Origin: Paracoccus methylarcula
Lineage (GTDB): Bacteria; Pseudomonadota; Alphaproteobacteria; Rhodobacterales; Rhodobacteraceae
Assembly (NCBI RefSeq): GCF_003007735.2
Contig: NZ_PXNQ02000001.1
Coordinates: 248,001 to 312,000 of the forward strand
Reading direction: 5' to 3'
Length of the DNA: 64,000 nucleotides
Shown here piece after piece: positions 17,285-25,923 of this stretch. How positions within the stretch are numbered: the stretch's first letter is position 1; each line of letters begins with the position of its first letter. The notes beneath the pieces are model-generated. The model searched no databases, was not told where the DNA came from, and worked only from the letters and a program-made list of their open reading frames with translations. The position numbers and the translations under genes were made by a program.

Positions 17285-18046
17285 TCAACGCTTGTCGTCT
17301 TCGTCCTCGTCATCCTCGTCCTGCTCGGGCAGGTTGAAGAAACTGTCGGCATCCAGTTCCTGTTCGCGCGGCCGTTCGCTTTCGTCATCCTTCGACAGCG
17401 AGAAATTCTCGAGCCCGGCGATTGCTGTCGGCAGGCGCGCCTCGTCATCCTCCATCGCCAGCGAGGTCTCGGTGCTGACCAGCTTGCGGCGTTCGTCATC
17501 GGTCATCACGTCGCCGTCGGTGCCGCGCTTCTTGGCGGCCTTCTGCACGGCGGCATCCAGTTCGGTCTGCTTGCACAGGCCAAGCGCGACCGGATCGATC
17601 GGCTGGATGTTCTGGATGTTCCAATGCGTCCGCTCGCGGATCGCGGTGATCGTGGGCTTGGTGGTGCCGACCAGCCGGGAGATTTGCGAATCCGCAAGTT
17701 CTGGATGGAACTTGACCAGCCACAGGATCGCCGCCGGACGGTCCTGGCGCTTGGAAAGCGGCGTGTAGCGCGGCCCCCGGCGCTTTTCCTCGCCCTCGGC
17801 GGCGGGATTGTGCTTCAGGCGCAGCCTGTAGGCCGGATCGGCCTCGCCCCGCTTGATCTCTTCGGGGGAAAGCTGGTTCGAGGCGATCGGGTCATAGCCC
17901 TTGACCCCGGCCGCCACATCGCCATCGGCGATTCCCTGCACCTCGAGCTCGTGCAGACCGCAGAAATCACCGATCTGCTTGAAGCTGAGCGTCGTATTGT
18001 CGACCAGCCAGACGGCGGTGGCCTTGGCCATCAGTGGCTTGTTCAT
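17285..18046 (-). CDS. trcR: TrcR-type cell-cycle transcriptional regulator (DUF1013)
   Basis: 253 aa. The DUF1013 family is alphaproteobacterial: MAKATAVWLVDNTTLSFKQIGDFCGLHELEVQGIADGD and ILWLVKFHPELADSQISRLVGTTKPTI are HTH-like. Start MNKPLMAKAT at 18046; the long upstream extension is spurious. The C-terminus is an acidic tail (EQDEDDEDEDD). Known members associate with RNA polymerase and cell-cycle control in Caulobacter. Confidence 0.9.
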   Translation of the reverse strand: MNKPLMAKATAVWLVDNTTLSFKQIGDFCGLHELEVQGIADGDVAAGVKGYDPIASNQLSPEEIKRGEADPAYRLRLKHNPAAEGEEKRRGPRYTPLSKRQDRPAAILWLVKFHPELADSQISRLVGTTKPTITAIRERTHWNIQNIQPIDPVALGLCKQTELDAAVQKAAKKRGTDGDVMTDDERRKLVSTETSLAMEDDEARLPTAIAGLENFSLSKDDESERPREQELDADSFFNLPEQDEDDEDEDDKR

Positions 18047-18232
18047 GTCAATCTCCTTCGCGTCTCTACCCCGAAGCCATGGCCTGCTTGGGCCGGGAAT
18101 CGGCTTTTGGCGGGCGCCATTCCTCGGAATCGGGGGAATTGAGGGCGGATATAGCGATTCAGATGCGAAGAGAAAAGAGGATTCGCGCGATGAGGGGTGG
18201 ACGGCGCCCGCAACCCGGCTAGTTTGACCATC

Positions 18233-18868
18233 ATGAGAGACCTGTTTCGCGCCGCCCTGATCGCCCTGTTGCCATTCACCGCCCATGCCGAAGATGTCGC
18301 GGGCGAGTTCGACTATTACGTGCTGGCGCTCAGTTGGTCGCCGACATGGTGCAGCCTGACCGGCGATGGGCGCGATGCCGCGCAATGCGACCCGGAGCGG
18401 GATACGGATTTCGTCGTGCATGGGCTGTGGCCGCAATACGAGGATGGCTGGCCGCAGGATTGCCGCACGCGGGAACGCGATCCGTCCCGGCGGGAAAGCG
18501 CCGCCATGGCCGATATCATGGGCTCGGGCGGGCTGGCCTGGTATCAGTGGCAGAAGCACGGGCGTTGCTCGGGCCTGTCGGCGCATGGCTATTACGACGC
18601 GATCCGCGAGGCAGCCGCGCGCGCACCCATCCCCGAGGTGTTCGACGATCTTGCCCGGGATATTACCCTGCCGCCCTCGGTCGTCGAGGATGCCTTCATC
18701 GAGGCCAACCCGGATCTGACCCGCGACGGCATCACCGTCACCTGCCGCGATGAGGCGCTGCAGGAGGTGCGCATCTGCCTGACCCGCGACCTGGAACCCC
18801 GCGATTGTGCGCCGGATGCGCGCGAGGATTGTTCGATGCCGAAAATCCTGATGGAGCAGGTGCGCTGA
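18233..18868 (+). CDS. exported RNase T2-family ribonuclease
   Basis: 211 aa with signal peptide (FRAALIALLPFTAHAED). Catalytic segments CAS I (VVHGLWPQY) and CAS II (WYQWQKHGRC) contain the two His, the Glu position being replaced by Gln-Lys-His context typical of bacterial RNase I. Six or more cysteines suggest periplasmic disulfides. It degrades RNA to 2',3'-cyclic nucleotides. ATG 18233 is chosen over 18197 because the signal peptide then starts properly. Confidence 0.9.
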   Translation: MRDLFRAALIALLPFTAHAEDVAGEFDYYVLALSWSPTWCSLTGDGRDAAQCDPERDTDFVVHGLWPQYEDGWPQDCRTRERDPSRRESAAMADIMGSGGLAWYQWQKHGRCSGLSAHGYYDAIREAAARAPIPEVFDDLARDITLPPSVVEDAFIEANPDLTRDGITVTCRDEALQEVRICLTRDLEPRDCAPDAREDCSMPKILMEQVR

Positions 18869-18925
18869 TCTTGACCCGTCGTCACACCGGGTCTAACCCG
18901 GCGACAAGACATCGAGGAGACATGC

Positions 18926-20051
18926 ATGACCCCCCCCTATTCGCTGCTCATCCTGCCCGGAGACGGGATCGGTCCCGAAGTCATGGCCGAGGTGGTCAAG
19001 GTGATCGACTGGTTCCAGGCCAATCGCGGCATGCGTTTCGATGTCAGCCACGACCTGGTCGGAGGCGCGGCCTATGACAAGCACGGCACACCGCTGGCCG
19101 ACGAGACGATGGCCCGCGCGCAACAGGCCGATGCGGTGCTGCTGGGCGCGGTGGGTGGACCCAAATACGATGATCTCGATTTCAGCGTGAAACCCGAGCG
19201 GGGCTTGCTGCGTCTGCGCAAGGAGATGGATCTCTTCGCCAATCTGCGCCCGGCGCAATGTTTCGATGCGCTTGCCGATTTCTCGTCGCTCAAGCGCGAG
19301 GTGGTGGCGGGGCTGGATATCCTGATCGTCCGCGAATTGACCTCGGGCGCTATTTCGGCGAACCGCGCGGCATCCATGACGATAACAACAATCCCGAGAA
19401 CGAGGGTGGCCGCGTCGGCATCAACACGCAGCGCTATACCAGCGGCGAGATCCGGCGCGTGGCGCGCTCGGCCTTTGAGCTGGCGAAGCGGCGCAGCAAC
19501 AAGGTCTGCTCGATGGAGAAGGCCAATGTCATGGAATCCGGCATCCTCTGGCGCGAAGAGGTGCAATGGGTCCACGACAACGAATACCCGGATGTCGAGC
19601 TGTCGCATATGTATGCCGATAACGGCGCGATGCAGCTTGTCCGCAAGCCGCAGCAATTCGACGTGATCGTGACCGACAACCTGTTCGGTGACATCCTGTC
19701 GGACGCGGCGGCGATGCTGACCGGCAGCTTGGCATGCTGCCCTCGGCCAGCCTGGGGGCGCCGATGGCGAATGGCCGGCCCAAGGCATTGTATGAACCCG
19801 TGCATGGCAGCGCGCCCGACATCGCCGGACAGGGCAAGGCCAATCCCATCGCCTGCATCCTCAGCTTCGCCATGGCGCTGCGCTACAGTTTCGACCAGGG
19901 CGATGCCGCGGCGGAGCTTGAGGCCGCGGTCGAGCAGGTGCTGGCCGATGGTGTCCGCACCCCCGACCTGATGGGTCCCGAAGGGGGCACGCCGGTCAGC
20001 ACCGCCGAGATGGGCGACAGGATCGTCGCGGCTCTTGCAGCCGGGAAATAG
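18926..20051 (+). pseudogene. leuB: 3-isopropylmalate dehydrogenase with two 1-bp deletions
   Basis: The product reads as LeuB across three frames. Frame one runs from [19 protein letters not shown] to IVRELTSG (to about 19348). Frame two runs from [10 protein letters not shown] to AAMLTGSL (about 19351-19730). Frame three runs from [10 protein letters not shown] to the stop at 20051. Each step equals one missing base: one at about 19346-19350 in GGGCGC, one at about 19730-19732 where TTGGCATG should be TTGGGCATG. Restored length is 375 aa, normal for LeuB, with all catalytic segments present ([12 protein letters not shown]). Either real inactivation (leucine auxotrophy) or homopolymer sequencing error; I favour error because every segment is otherwise conserved. 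Confidence 0.88.
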
Positions 20052-21011
20052 GTGCAACTGACCGGAAATGTTCGGGGCGTATTGCTGCAACTCGCGGCGA
20101 TGGGCCTGTTCGCGACCCATGACGCCGTCATCAAGACGCTTGGCGGCAGCTATCCCTCGCATCAGATCCTGTTCTTCGCCTCGCTTCTGTCATTTCCGCT
20201 GGTCTCGATCATCCTGCTGCGTGATCCCACCTCGGGCACGCTGCGTCCCAACAACCCGGGCTGGCTGATCCTGCGCACCGCCTGCGCGATCTTGGCCGGG
20301 CTTGCGGGGTTCTTTGCCTTCTCGACCCTGCCGCTGACACAGGTCTACGCGATCCTGTTCACCACGCCGCTGCTGATCACCGTCCTGTCGATCCCGGTTC
20401 TCGGGGAAAAGGTGGGCCTGCATCGTTGGGGCGCGGTGATCGTCGGGCTATGCGGGGTGCTGATCGTCTTGCGGCCCGGCACCCATCCGCTGCAACCCGG
20501 CCATTTCGCCGCGATGATCGGGGCTTCGGCCAGTGCCATGGTCGCGGTCGTCACCCGCAAGCTTGGCAATCGCGAGCGGCCGCTGGTGCTGATGATGTGG
20601 CCGATGCTGGGCAATTTCGTCGTGACCGGCGGAGCGCTGACACTGCAATACCAGCCGATGCCGCTGCAGGATCTTGCACTGGCCGGGCTGATCTCGGTCT
20701 TCGGGCTGGCGGGCGGATTGCTTGTCATCGCCGCCTATCGCGCCGGAGAGGCCGCCATCGTCGCGCCGATGCAATATTCGCAGATCATCTGGGCCAGCCT
20801 GTATGGCTGGTTCCTGTTCAACGAGATGCTGGACCTGCCGACATTGATCGGGGCATTAGTGATCATTGCCTCGGGTCTTTACATCGTTTGGCGCGAAGGC
20901 AGCGGCGGAAATTCTGTGAACCGCCCGGCAACTGCGGCGCGCCTGCGAAACGAGTCGGTCACTGCACCGAAAGCGGCCATATTGCAAAGATTGTTGCATC
21001 CGCGCCGCTGA
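20052..21011 (+). CDS. DMT-superfamily (EamA) transporter
   Basis: 319 aa with about ten hydrophobic segments in two EamA repeats (for example GVLLQLAAMGLFATHDAVIK and ALIGAVIIASGLYIVWRE-like end). The start is GTG 20052, one base after the leuB stop. The substrate is unknown; family members export amino acids, metabolites or drugs. The C-terminal 35 residues are hydrophilic. Confidence 0.85.
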   Translation: MQLTGNVRGVLLQLAAMGLFATHDAVIKTLGGSYPSHQILFFASLLSFPLVSIILLRDPTSGTLRPNNPGWLILRTACAILAGLAGFFAFSTLPLTQVYAILFTTPLLITVLSIPVLGEKVGLHRWGAVIVGLCGVLIVLRPGTHPLQPGHFAAMIGASASAMVAVVTRKLGNRERPLVLMMWPMLGNFVVTGGALTLQYQPMPLQDLALAGLISVFGLAGGLLVIAAYRAGEAAIVAPMQYSQIIWASLYGWFLFNEMLDLPTLIGALVIIASGLYIVWREGSGGNSVNRPATAARLRNESVTAPKAAILQRLLHPRR

Positions 21012-21017
21012 CAGGTC

Positions 21018-21046
21018 TTGCATTCCACCCCGGCTCGCGCTACCTG
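21018..21046 (+). promoter_or_regulatory. promoter for tRNA-Pro
   Basis: TTGCAT at 21018-21023, 17-bp spacer, TACCTG at 21041-21046. Transcription would start a few bases before the tRNA. Confidence 0.45.
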
Positions 21047-21059
21047 CCCACCCTACGGT

Positions 21060-21136
21060 CGGAGCGTAGCGCAGCCTGGTAGCGCACCTGCTTCGGGAGC
21101 AGGGGGTCGGAGGTTCGAATCCTCTCGCTCCGACCA
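21060..21136 (+). tRNA. tRNA-Pro (anticodon CGG)
   Basis: 77 nt with full cloverleaf. The acceptor stem CGGAGCG pairs with CGCTCCG, the anticodon stem is CCTGC/GCAGG around loop TTCGGGA (anticodon CGG), the T loop is GGTTCGAATCC, and the encoded ACCA follows. It is intact. The Tn7-like element begins 11 bp after its last base. Confidence 0.97.
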
Positions 21137-21142
21137 GTTTAA

Positions 21143-21147
21143 ACTTG
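21143..21147. repeat. target-site duplication, left copy (ACTTG)
   Basis: ACTTG directly abuts the left terminal repeat and is identical to the five bases after the right end at 58851-58855. Five bases is the Tn7-family duplication length. Confidence 0.92.
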
Positions 21148-21191
21148 TGTGGATTGCCACAATAGTCGTCCCTTTTTGCCACTATGCTTCC
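21148..21191. repeat. left end of transposon: terminal repeat and TnsB-like sites
   Basis: The terminal 13 bp is TGTGGATTGCCAC. Two candidate TnsB sites read inward: L1 TTGCCACAATAGTCGTCC (21154-21171) and a shorter L2 TTGCCACTATGCTTCC (21176-21191). L1 matches the right-end sites in TTGCCA and terminal CC. L2 is two bases shorter. Confidence 0.85.
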
Positions 21192-21717
21192 TTTGCGGCA
21201 GCAGTACTGACCAACATCACAAGCTCAGGCTCCGTGACAGCCAGGCTTCATTGCAGCAGTCGGTGATTTGAAGGTGGAAGTAGGAATTCGAGAATCTCGG
21301 CCCACAGCGGACTTTAGGCCATCGCCTCTATCGAGCCTACTTCGGGTCAAAGCGGCTGTGCGAAATCGTCGCCGAACGTCCCTTTCTTCTAGGCAGCGTC
21401 GAGGGCCTCGAACTCCGTCTATCGGCGCCGTTTAGCCATCATTCTACACCAAGTCCACCGCTCTTCGGCCTCGTTGAACCAATCGGCATAGGCAGTCAGG
21501 ATGAACTCGCTTATCGGACCGTGCTAGGAGCCGAGCTACGGATACTTTGGCCATTCTAGGGTGCATTGAGCGATTTAGATGGTGAAGTTCTTCATCCTCC
21601 GATCGTCGATCTCCTACTACAGGCCGAGTACAAACACATAGCGCTCATGAAGCTTCTAAGAACTAGACTACTCGACAAGAATGATTAGACTAACGAGCAT
21701 ACGGATGGGAAAAAATT
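21192..21717. other. non-coding left-end region of the transposon
   Basis: 526 bp with no credible gene. The only coding-like piece is on the minus strand at about 21430-21530, a short reading frame ending AEERWTWCRMMAKRRR before a stop, too short and startless to call. The stretch near 21640-21717 is AT-rich and probably holds the promoter of the next operon. Confidence 0.6.
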
Positions 21718-22446
21718 TTGCTTGATTCAGACAAAGTTACCACCGCCAGTCATAGCGGTATTTCGGTGTTTCGACAACTTAAGGTCGGCCCCGAAGCAGT
21801 TCTGCAAGCTTCAGTAGAGAAAAACATTGCAAAATTGCTGCCCCTTTCTGCCGAGATTTCTTGGACAGGCAGTACCGTCCCGGTTGGTGCAGGTGTCCCG
21901 GACTTACTCCGGGCGAGTGTGCTGCCGGAGGCTGTCAAGCTTGCGGATGCTGATAGCGCGTCTCTGGCGATCCTTGGATATTTGCGCGCGGCTCGACGTG
22001 CTCGCCTGGAAACCATCGCCGAACGTCTAGGTCTGAACGAAAGGTCTACTCTCAAGAAGCTTGATCTACTCCAGACGCATGGCGTCATCGAGCAAACCCG
22101 GAAAACCTTTAACTTGGCGCAGCGCTGGCAGAATATCTTGGGTGACGTTTCGGCAATCGAGGTGAAGGTTTCAGATTGGAAAAGAGCTGTTGCGCAAGCG
22201 TCGCGGAATAGGATTTTTGCACACCGTTCCTTTGTTGCTCTGCCGGAAGGTGTTGCAAAGCGTGTGAAGGACGAATTAGCTTTTTCTTCGTTGGGCTTGG
22301 GGCTTATTTCAATCGACGACGATGGCGTTAGCTGCGTGATAAAGCGCGCAAGGAAGTCCACCCCAAAATCTTGGACATACTACTATACTGTCGCAGCGAG
22401 AGCTGCAGGAGACTTAAAGGCTTCAGGTAATGATGTTCCAGGTTAA
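21718..22446 (+). CDS. PD-(D/E)XK-like protein with inserted winged helix
   Basis: 242 aa. A nuclease-like fold seems split: GAGVPDLL (Asp62) gives the PD motif and AIEVKVSDW (Glu148, Lys150) the (D/E)XK motif, while a winged helix lies between (about residues 82-140, LETIAERLGLNERSTLKKLDLLQTHG). A strand LGLGLISIDDDG follows. The start is TTG at 21718, with no good alternative. Its end overlaps the kinase start by 17 bp, so the two are coupled. Function as a DNA-binding effector or regulator is inference; it could be a catalytically dead sensor. Confidence 0.75.
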   Translation: MLDSDKVTTASHSGISVFRQLKVGPEAVLQASVEKNIAKLLPLSAEISWTGSTVPVGAGVPDLLRASVLPEAVKLADADSASLAILGYLRAARRARLETIAERLGLNERSTLKKLDLLQTHGVIEQTRKTFNLAQRWQNILGDVSAIEVKVSDWKRAVAQASRNRIFAHRSFVALPEGVAKRVKDELAFSSLGLGLISIDDDGVSCVIKRARKSTPKSWTYYYTVAARAAGDLKASGNDVPG

Positions 22447-23284
22447 TATAAACGACGCGAGTCAACAGCATCCTGACTACGAATTTGTCACCGCCCTTAC
22501 TCCAAGCGCGCAAAAGGCCGCCTTCCACGTTAGGCGCAATGGCGAAGATTTTTGCTTGAAGATTATTGCCCCGACGCAGTCTCTTGAAAGAGTTCAGCGT
22601 GAAGTGCTGGCGATGCAAACCCTTAACCATCCTAACGTGGCAAGAGTCGTTGAGTACGAGTATAGTGCACGCGGCGGAGAAACGCGACACTACTTGGTAG
22701 AAGAGTTTGTGGCTGGGACTGACCTCTCACACTTCCTCGCAGCTCGCGGGAACCTGAGCCTGGAGCAGATTAAGAATATTTTCGTTCCTCTTTGCAGTGG
22801 TCTTAATGCGCTGGCTGAAAATAGCATAGTGCACAGAGATCTGAAGCCTAGTAACATTAGGGTAGATAATAATGAAAATCCTGTAATAATAGATTTTGGC
22901 TTGGCCCGTCTTCTGGATATGGAAAGCCTTACAGCAACCGTTGAAGGTGCTATGTTGGGCACCCCTAAATATTTCGCACCAGAACAGTTGAGAGGTACGA
23001 AGAGAGACATCGACCCACGAACCGATCTTTATGCCTTAGGTGTGATCCTGTATGAGGCGGCCGTTGGGAAACACCCGTCAGTAGCAGATAGTCCAATGAC
23101 ATTTGATGAGCTGGACGAGGCAATTTGCACTTCGGAAGACTTTAAATCCGATCCGAATTATTTAGGGCTCAATCCCACTTTGAAACTTGTTCTGCAGCGA
23201 CTGCTGGAAAAGGAAAGAGCGCGTAGACCGGCTAGTGCGGCGATGGTCGGAAATATCTTGAACGGTTTGGGGGCACAGCAATGA
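22430..23284 (+). CDS. Hanks-type Ser/Thr protein kinase
   Basis: 284 aa, kinase domain alone. Catalytic Lys44 in FCLKII, HRDLKPSN at 135-142 (Asp137), DFG at 155-157, GTPKYFAPE with APE at 184-186 and the DPRTDLYALGVILYE helix are intact. The Gly-rich loop is degenerate (TPSAQKAAF). No transmembrane or sensor domain. It sits in a three-gene operon, overlapping the next gene by 4 bp. Phage-defence kinases are known (Stk2, PglW), but this gene set is different. Confidence 0.9.
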   Translation: MMFQVNINDASQQHPDYEFVTALTPSAQKAAFHVRRNGEDFCLKIIAPTQSLERVQREVLAMQTLNHPNVARVVEYEYSARGGETRHYLVEEFVAGTDLSHFLAARGNLSLEQIKNIFVPLCSGLNALAENSIVHRDLKPSNIRVDNNENPVIIDFGLARLLDMESLTATVEGAMLGTPKYFAPEQLRGTKRDIDPRTDLYALGVILYEAAVGKHPSVADSPMTFDELDEAICTSEDFKSDPNYLGLNPTLKLVLQRLLEKERARRPASAAMVGNILNGLGAQQ

Positions 23285-24486
23285 GACGCGGCGCTTGGCA
23301 TCAATGTGGTGCTCGAAATCAAAAATTTATCCTCGAAATGCTTCAAGCTGGAACTGGTGTAGGTGTTATTCTAAGCCCCAAAGACCTAGCATATGAAAAG
23401 GCTCAAGAGTACGCCGGTGAGTATAGAAATACCGGAGGCGAAGTTCTACTTGACCCTCAGTTCTATGAGCCTGACTTTTCAGATGGAAAGCTTTCGAGCT
23501 ACCCCATCGCGCAGTTTCGACAGTCGATCGCATCGCTAGGGGCACTGTCGGCCCCATCTTTTGCCAGCTTAACAGCCGCGCTCCGAGACGAAAACCAAGC
23601 CCTGGGCGCTAGTGCGGTTATTGCTCCCGCGATCCCCTACGAGGCTGCTCGGCCTGACATCGCACAGCTAAATGCTCGTCTCTTTGCGGCATCTAAAGCT
23701 GCCGGTGACACGCTCGGCATTCCCACCTACGCGACTGTCGTGATGGGAGTTAGCATCACGACTGCCCAAGTTGCGCAAACTATTTTGTCGCAGGCCACCG
23801 CCTTAAACGCTGATGGATGGTACTACGCTGTTGAATTCGACAGCGCGGAGCGTCTTCCCACAGATGTCGAAGCAGTATATCGGTATTGTTCTGCAGGTTT
23901 GACACTCGCTTGTACCGGGAAGCCAGTGCTGCACGCATACGCAGGACCTTTGGCCGGGCTGGCCTTCGGCGCCGGTGCGAGAGCAGCGGCGGTTGGCTTC
24001 TGGCAAAACTTATGGGGCTTTACGCGATCTCGGTTTCAGCCCTCAACCGGCCCGGGTGGCGGTGGTGATGCTCCGCCTCGCTTCTTTTCAACTCCCCTCT
24101 GGGGCACGATTGTATACCCCGACGAAGTGCTCCAATTACCGGCCGCTCTTCAGGCGACTGTTTTGGTGCAATCCCCATACTCAGCTTCAGTATCTCCGGT
24201 GACCGCCGCAGCTTGGCAAAAGTGGGATTCTTATCGGCATATGGTGTATCAGATGGTCGATTACATTAATCCGCTCGCTGCTTCAGTAAACGCTCGGCAG
24301 GCGATGCAGACAGTTGTCTCAGATCTGGCGAGTGCAAACGCCCTCCATCATCAGATTCACAGCGCAGGCTTGTTTCTTCGCGATGGAAGTAATTCTTATC
24401 AACCGGCTTGGGCTTCTGCCGGAACTAGGATGCTTGCAGACATGGCAAGCGACTACGTCTGGCTCCAATTACAAGGTGGCCCATAA
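23281..24486 (+). CDS. unknown 401-aa protein of kinase operon, barrel-like
   Basis: I do not recognise the family with confidence. Visible features: alternating strand/helix pattern with GVGVILSPKDLAYEKAQEYA, VLLDPQFYEPDF, ADGWYYAVEFDSAERLP and PVLHAYAGPLAGLAFGAGA, suggestive of a TIM barrel of the TGT-like kind; the aromatic, Gly-rich loop GFWQNLWGFTRSRF follows. No signal peptide. The ATG lies within the kinase stop region (ATGA overlap), so it is a stable partner of the kinase and PD-(D/E)XK protein. A substrate or effector of the kinase is a reasonable inference. Confidence 0.6.
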   Translation: MRRGAWHQCGARNQKFILEMLQAGTGVGVILSPKDLAYEKAQEYAGEYRNTGGEVLLDPQFYEPDFSDGKLSSYPIAQFRQSIASLGALSAPSFASLTAALRDENQALGASAVIAPAIPYEAARPDIAQLNARLFAASKAAGDTLGIPTYATVVMGVSITTAQVAQTILSQATALNADGWYYAVEFDSAERLPTDVEAVYRYCSAGLTLACTGKPVLHAYAGPLAGLAFGAGARAAAVGFWQNLWGFTRSRFQPSTGPGGGGDAPPRFFSTPLWGTIVYPDEVLQLPAALQATVLVQSPYSASVSPVTAAAWQKWDSYRHMVYQMVDYINPLAASVNARQAMQTVVSDLASANALHHQIHSAGLFLRDGSNSYQPAWASAGTRMLADMASDYVWLQLQGGP

Positions 24487-24642
24487 AGCATGATGCGATT
24501 CAGTGCCATCCTTGACGGTCTTCCCAAAAATCGCATCGAGGAGCTTGTGCCCTAGCGCTTCCCAAAGCCGTCAACCTGCACCACATAGGTGATCAGCATC
24601 GCGCTTACGAGAATCTGGCTGCCCCAGAATTTATAACGTAAG

Positions 24643-25923
24643 TCATTTACGGGTCTCTCTGCCGCGTCGAGCTTTGGGTGCGGCGCGTTCTGCGCGGATG
24701 CGGGCAAGGAGGATTTCGGCGGGTTCGTCATTCGGATCTTGGGGGACAAGTTCACCGGCGAAGGCTTTGGCCAGAATGCGCTGATCGAGGCGGTCGGTGT
24801 GTTTCAGGGCTTTTTTTGCCTCCGCGGCAAGACGGTCGATCTTGGCGAAGGCGGTTTCGATCCGGCGGACAATTTCGTGTTGTTCGTCGATTTCGCACCA
24901 AGGGACTGGGGCTGCGTTTAGTTGCTTCATGTTGATCTTGGGAAGGACGGTCCTTCCATCGCTGAGCGAAGTAAAGTAAGAAAAATCTTCACTTAAAAGC
25001 CAATAAAACAGATACTTGAGAGCGCAGTTTGATTTTACCGATATAGGGTACATATCCGCGCTGCATGCTCCGTCAAAAACCGACAGTACCGCTTTACGTA
25101 GATATGGGCGGATTTTTGAGTATACTATCTGGCCTTTGAAAAATTTATGCTTAGCACTGATGACACCATCTTCGCCAATCGTTCGGTAATCAAGCAGCTT
25201 TCCAGTATTCTTCTCGATGTTATCAGGGGCGATGTGCGGCAGATCCTGAATTTCGGAAACGGGCGTCAAACATGGCTGAATCTCTGCTACATCTCCAATA
25301 GTTTGCCACTGCCATTGATCTGGAATATCCCAAAGCCCTTCCTTGTCGCTCGCAACATATTCTCTATCAGGCCGAGTTAATCTCCCGGAGTAAGCCTTCA
25401 CAATCATACGATTCTTATACCGCTCCACCAGCTTTTTGATAGCGGTGAGGTGGGTTCGGGCGGTGGTGGTGCGGGCGGTGAGGGTGTCAAGCTTCCGCAC
25501 AATCCGCCTCTGCTCGGGGAGTGGGGGAAGGGGGAATAATGTGGGAGCGAGTGTCTGTCGTGTTATCTGAGGTTGTGCTGATCCTGAGATGATCGCTGAA
25601 TAGTCTGCGGCACCACGAAAAAAGTACTCTGCAAACTTTAGCTCGGCACAGTTTTTATTGGGCTGAACGACCATTGCATTGCCGTTAATCCATGACTTCG
25701 GTTCGGATATGTTGACTGACCCACAGGTTGCACCACGGCAAGTAATTAAAAGCTGCGAATCTTCGTGATTGTATTCGTCATATCGACCAATCACGCCATT
25801 CGCGCCGTATACTGGGTAGAGACCATTCGAAGAGAGCTGTGATTTTGAGATAGTAGGCGGCTGATACACTTCGCAAAAATCTGCGAGCCTCGCCGAAACC
25901 CACCCCGACGGCAACTCCCTCAT
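24643..25923 (-). CDS. hsdS: type I restriction specificity subunit HsdS
   Basis: 426 aa. Two target-recognition domains are separated by a conserved helix: first GWVSARLADFCEVYQPPTISKSQL with LPPLPEQRRIVRKLDTLTARTTTAR, second QWQWQTIGDVAEIQPCLTPV with EIVRRIETAFAKIDRLA. These PLPEQ/EIVRRI helices set spacing between half-sites. The target sequence cannot be read. It overlaps hsdM by 4 bp (ATGA) as the last gene of hsdRMS. Confidence 0.95.
   Translation of the reverse strand: MRELPSGWVSARLADFCEVYQPPTISKSQLSSNGLYPVYGANGVIGRYDEYNHEDSQLLITCRGATCGSVNISEPKSWINGNAMVVQPNKNCAELKFAEYFFRGAADYSAIISGSAQPQITRQTLAPTLFPLPPLPEQRRIVRKLDTLTARTTTARTHLTAIKKLVERYKNRMIVKAYSGRLTRPDREYVASDKEGLWDIPDQWQWQTIGDVAEIQPCLTPVSEIQDLPHIAPDNIEKNTGKLLDYRTIGEDGVISAKHKFFKGQIVYSKIRPYLRKAVLSVFDGACSADMYPISVKSNCALKYLFYWLLSEDFSYFTSLSDGRTVLPKINMKQLNAAPVPWCEIDEQHEIVRRIETAFAKIDRLAAEAKKALKHTDRLDQRILAKAFAGELVPQDPNDEPAEILLARIRAERAAPKARRGRETRK

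Noticed and set aside
18197-18232. RNase T2 start at 18197
   Set aside because: It would place 12 residues before the signal peptide; 18233 gives a proper one.
19340-19735. Programmed frameshifting in leuB
   Set aside because: The breaks lack slippery heptamers, two separate shifts would be needed and LeuB is not known to use recoding.
24490-24642. Small ORFs between the kinase operon and hsdS
   Set aside because: A 21-codon frame and a reverse frame ending VVQVDGFGKR have no start signal or family and are very short.
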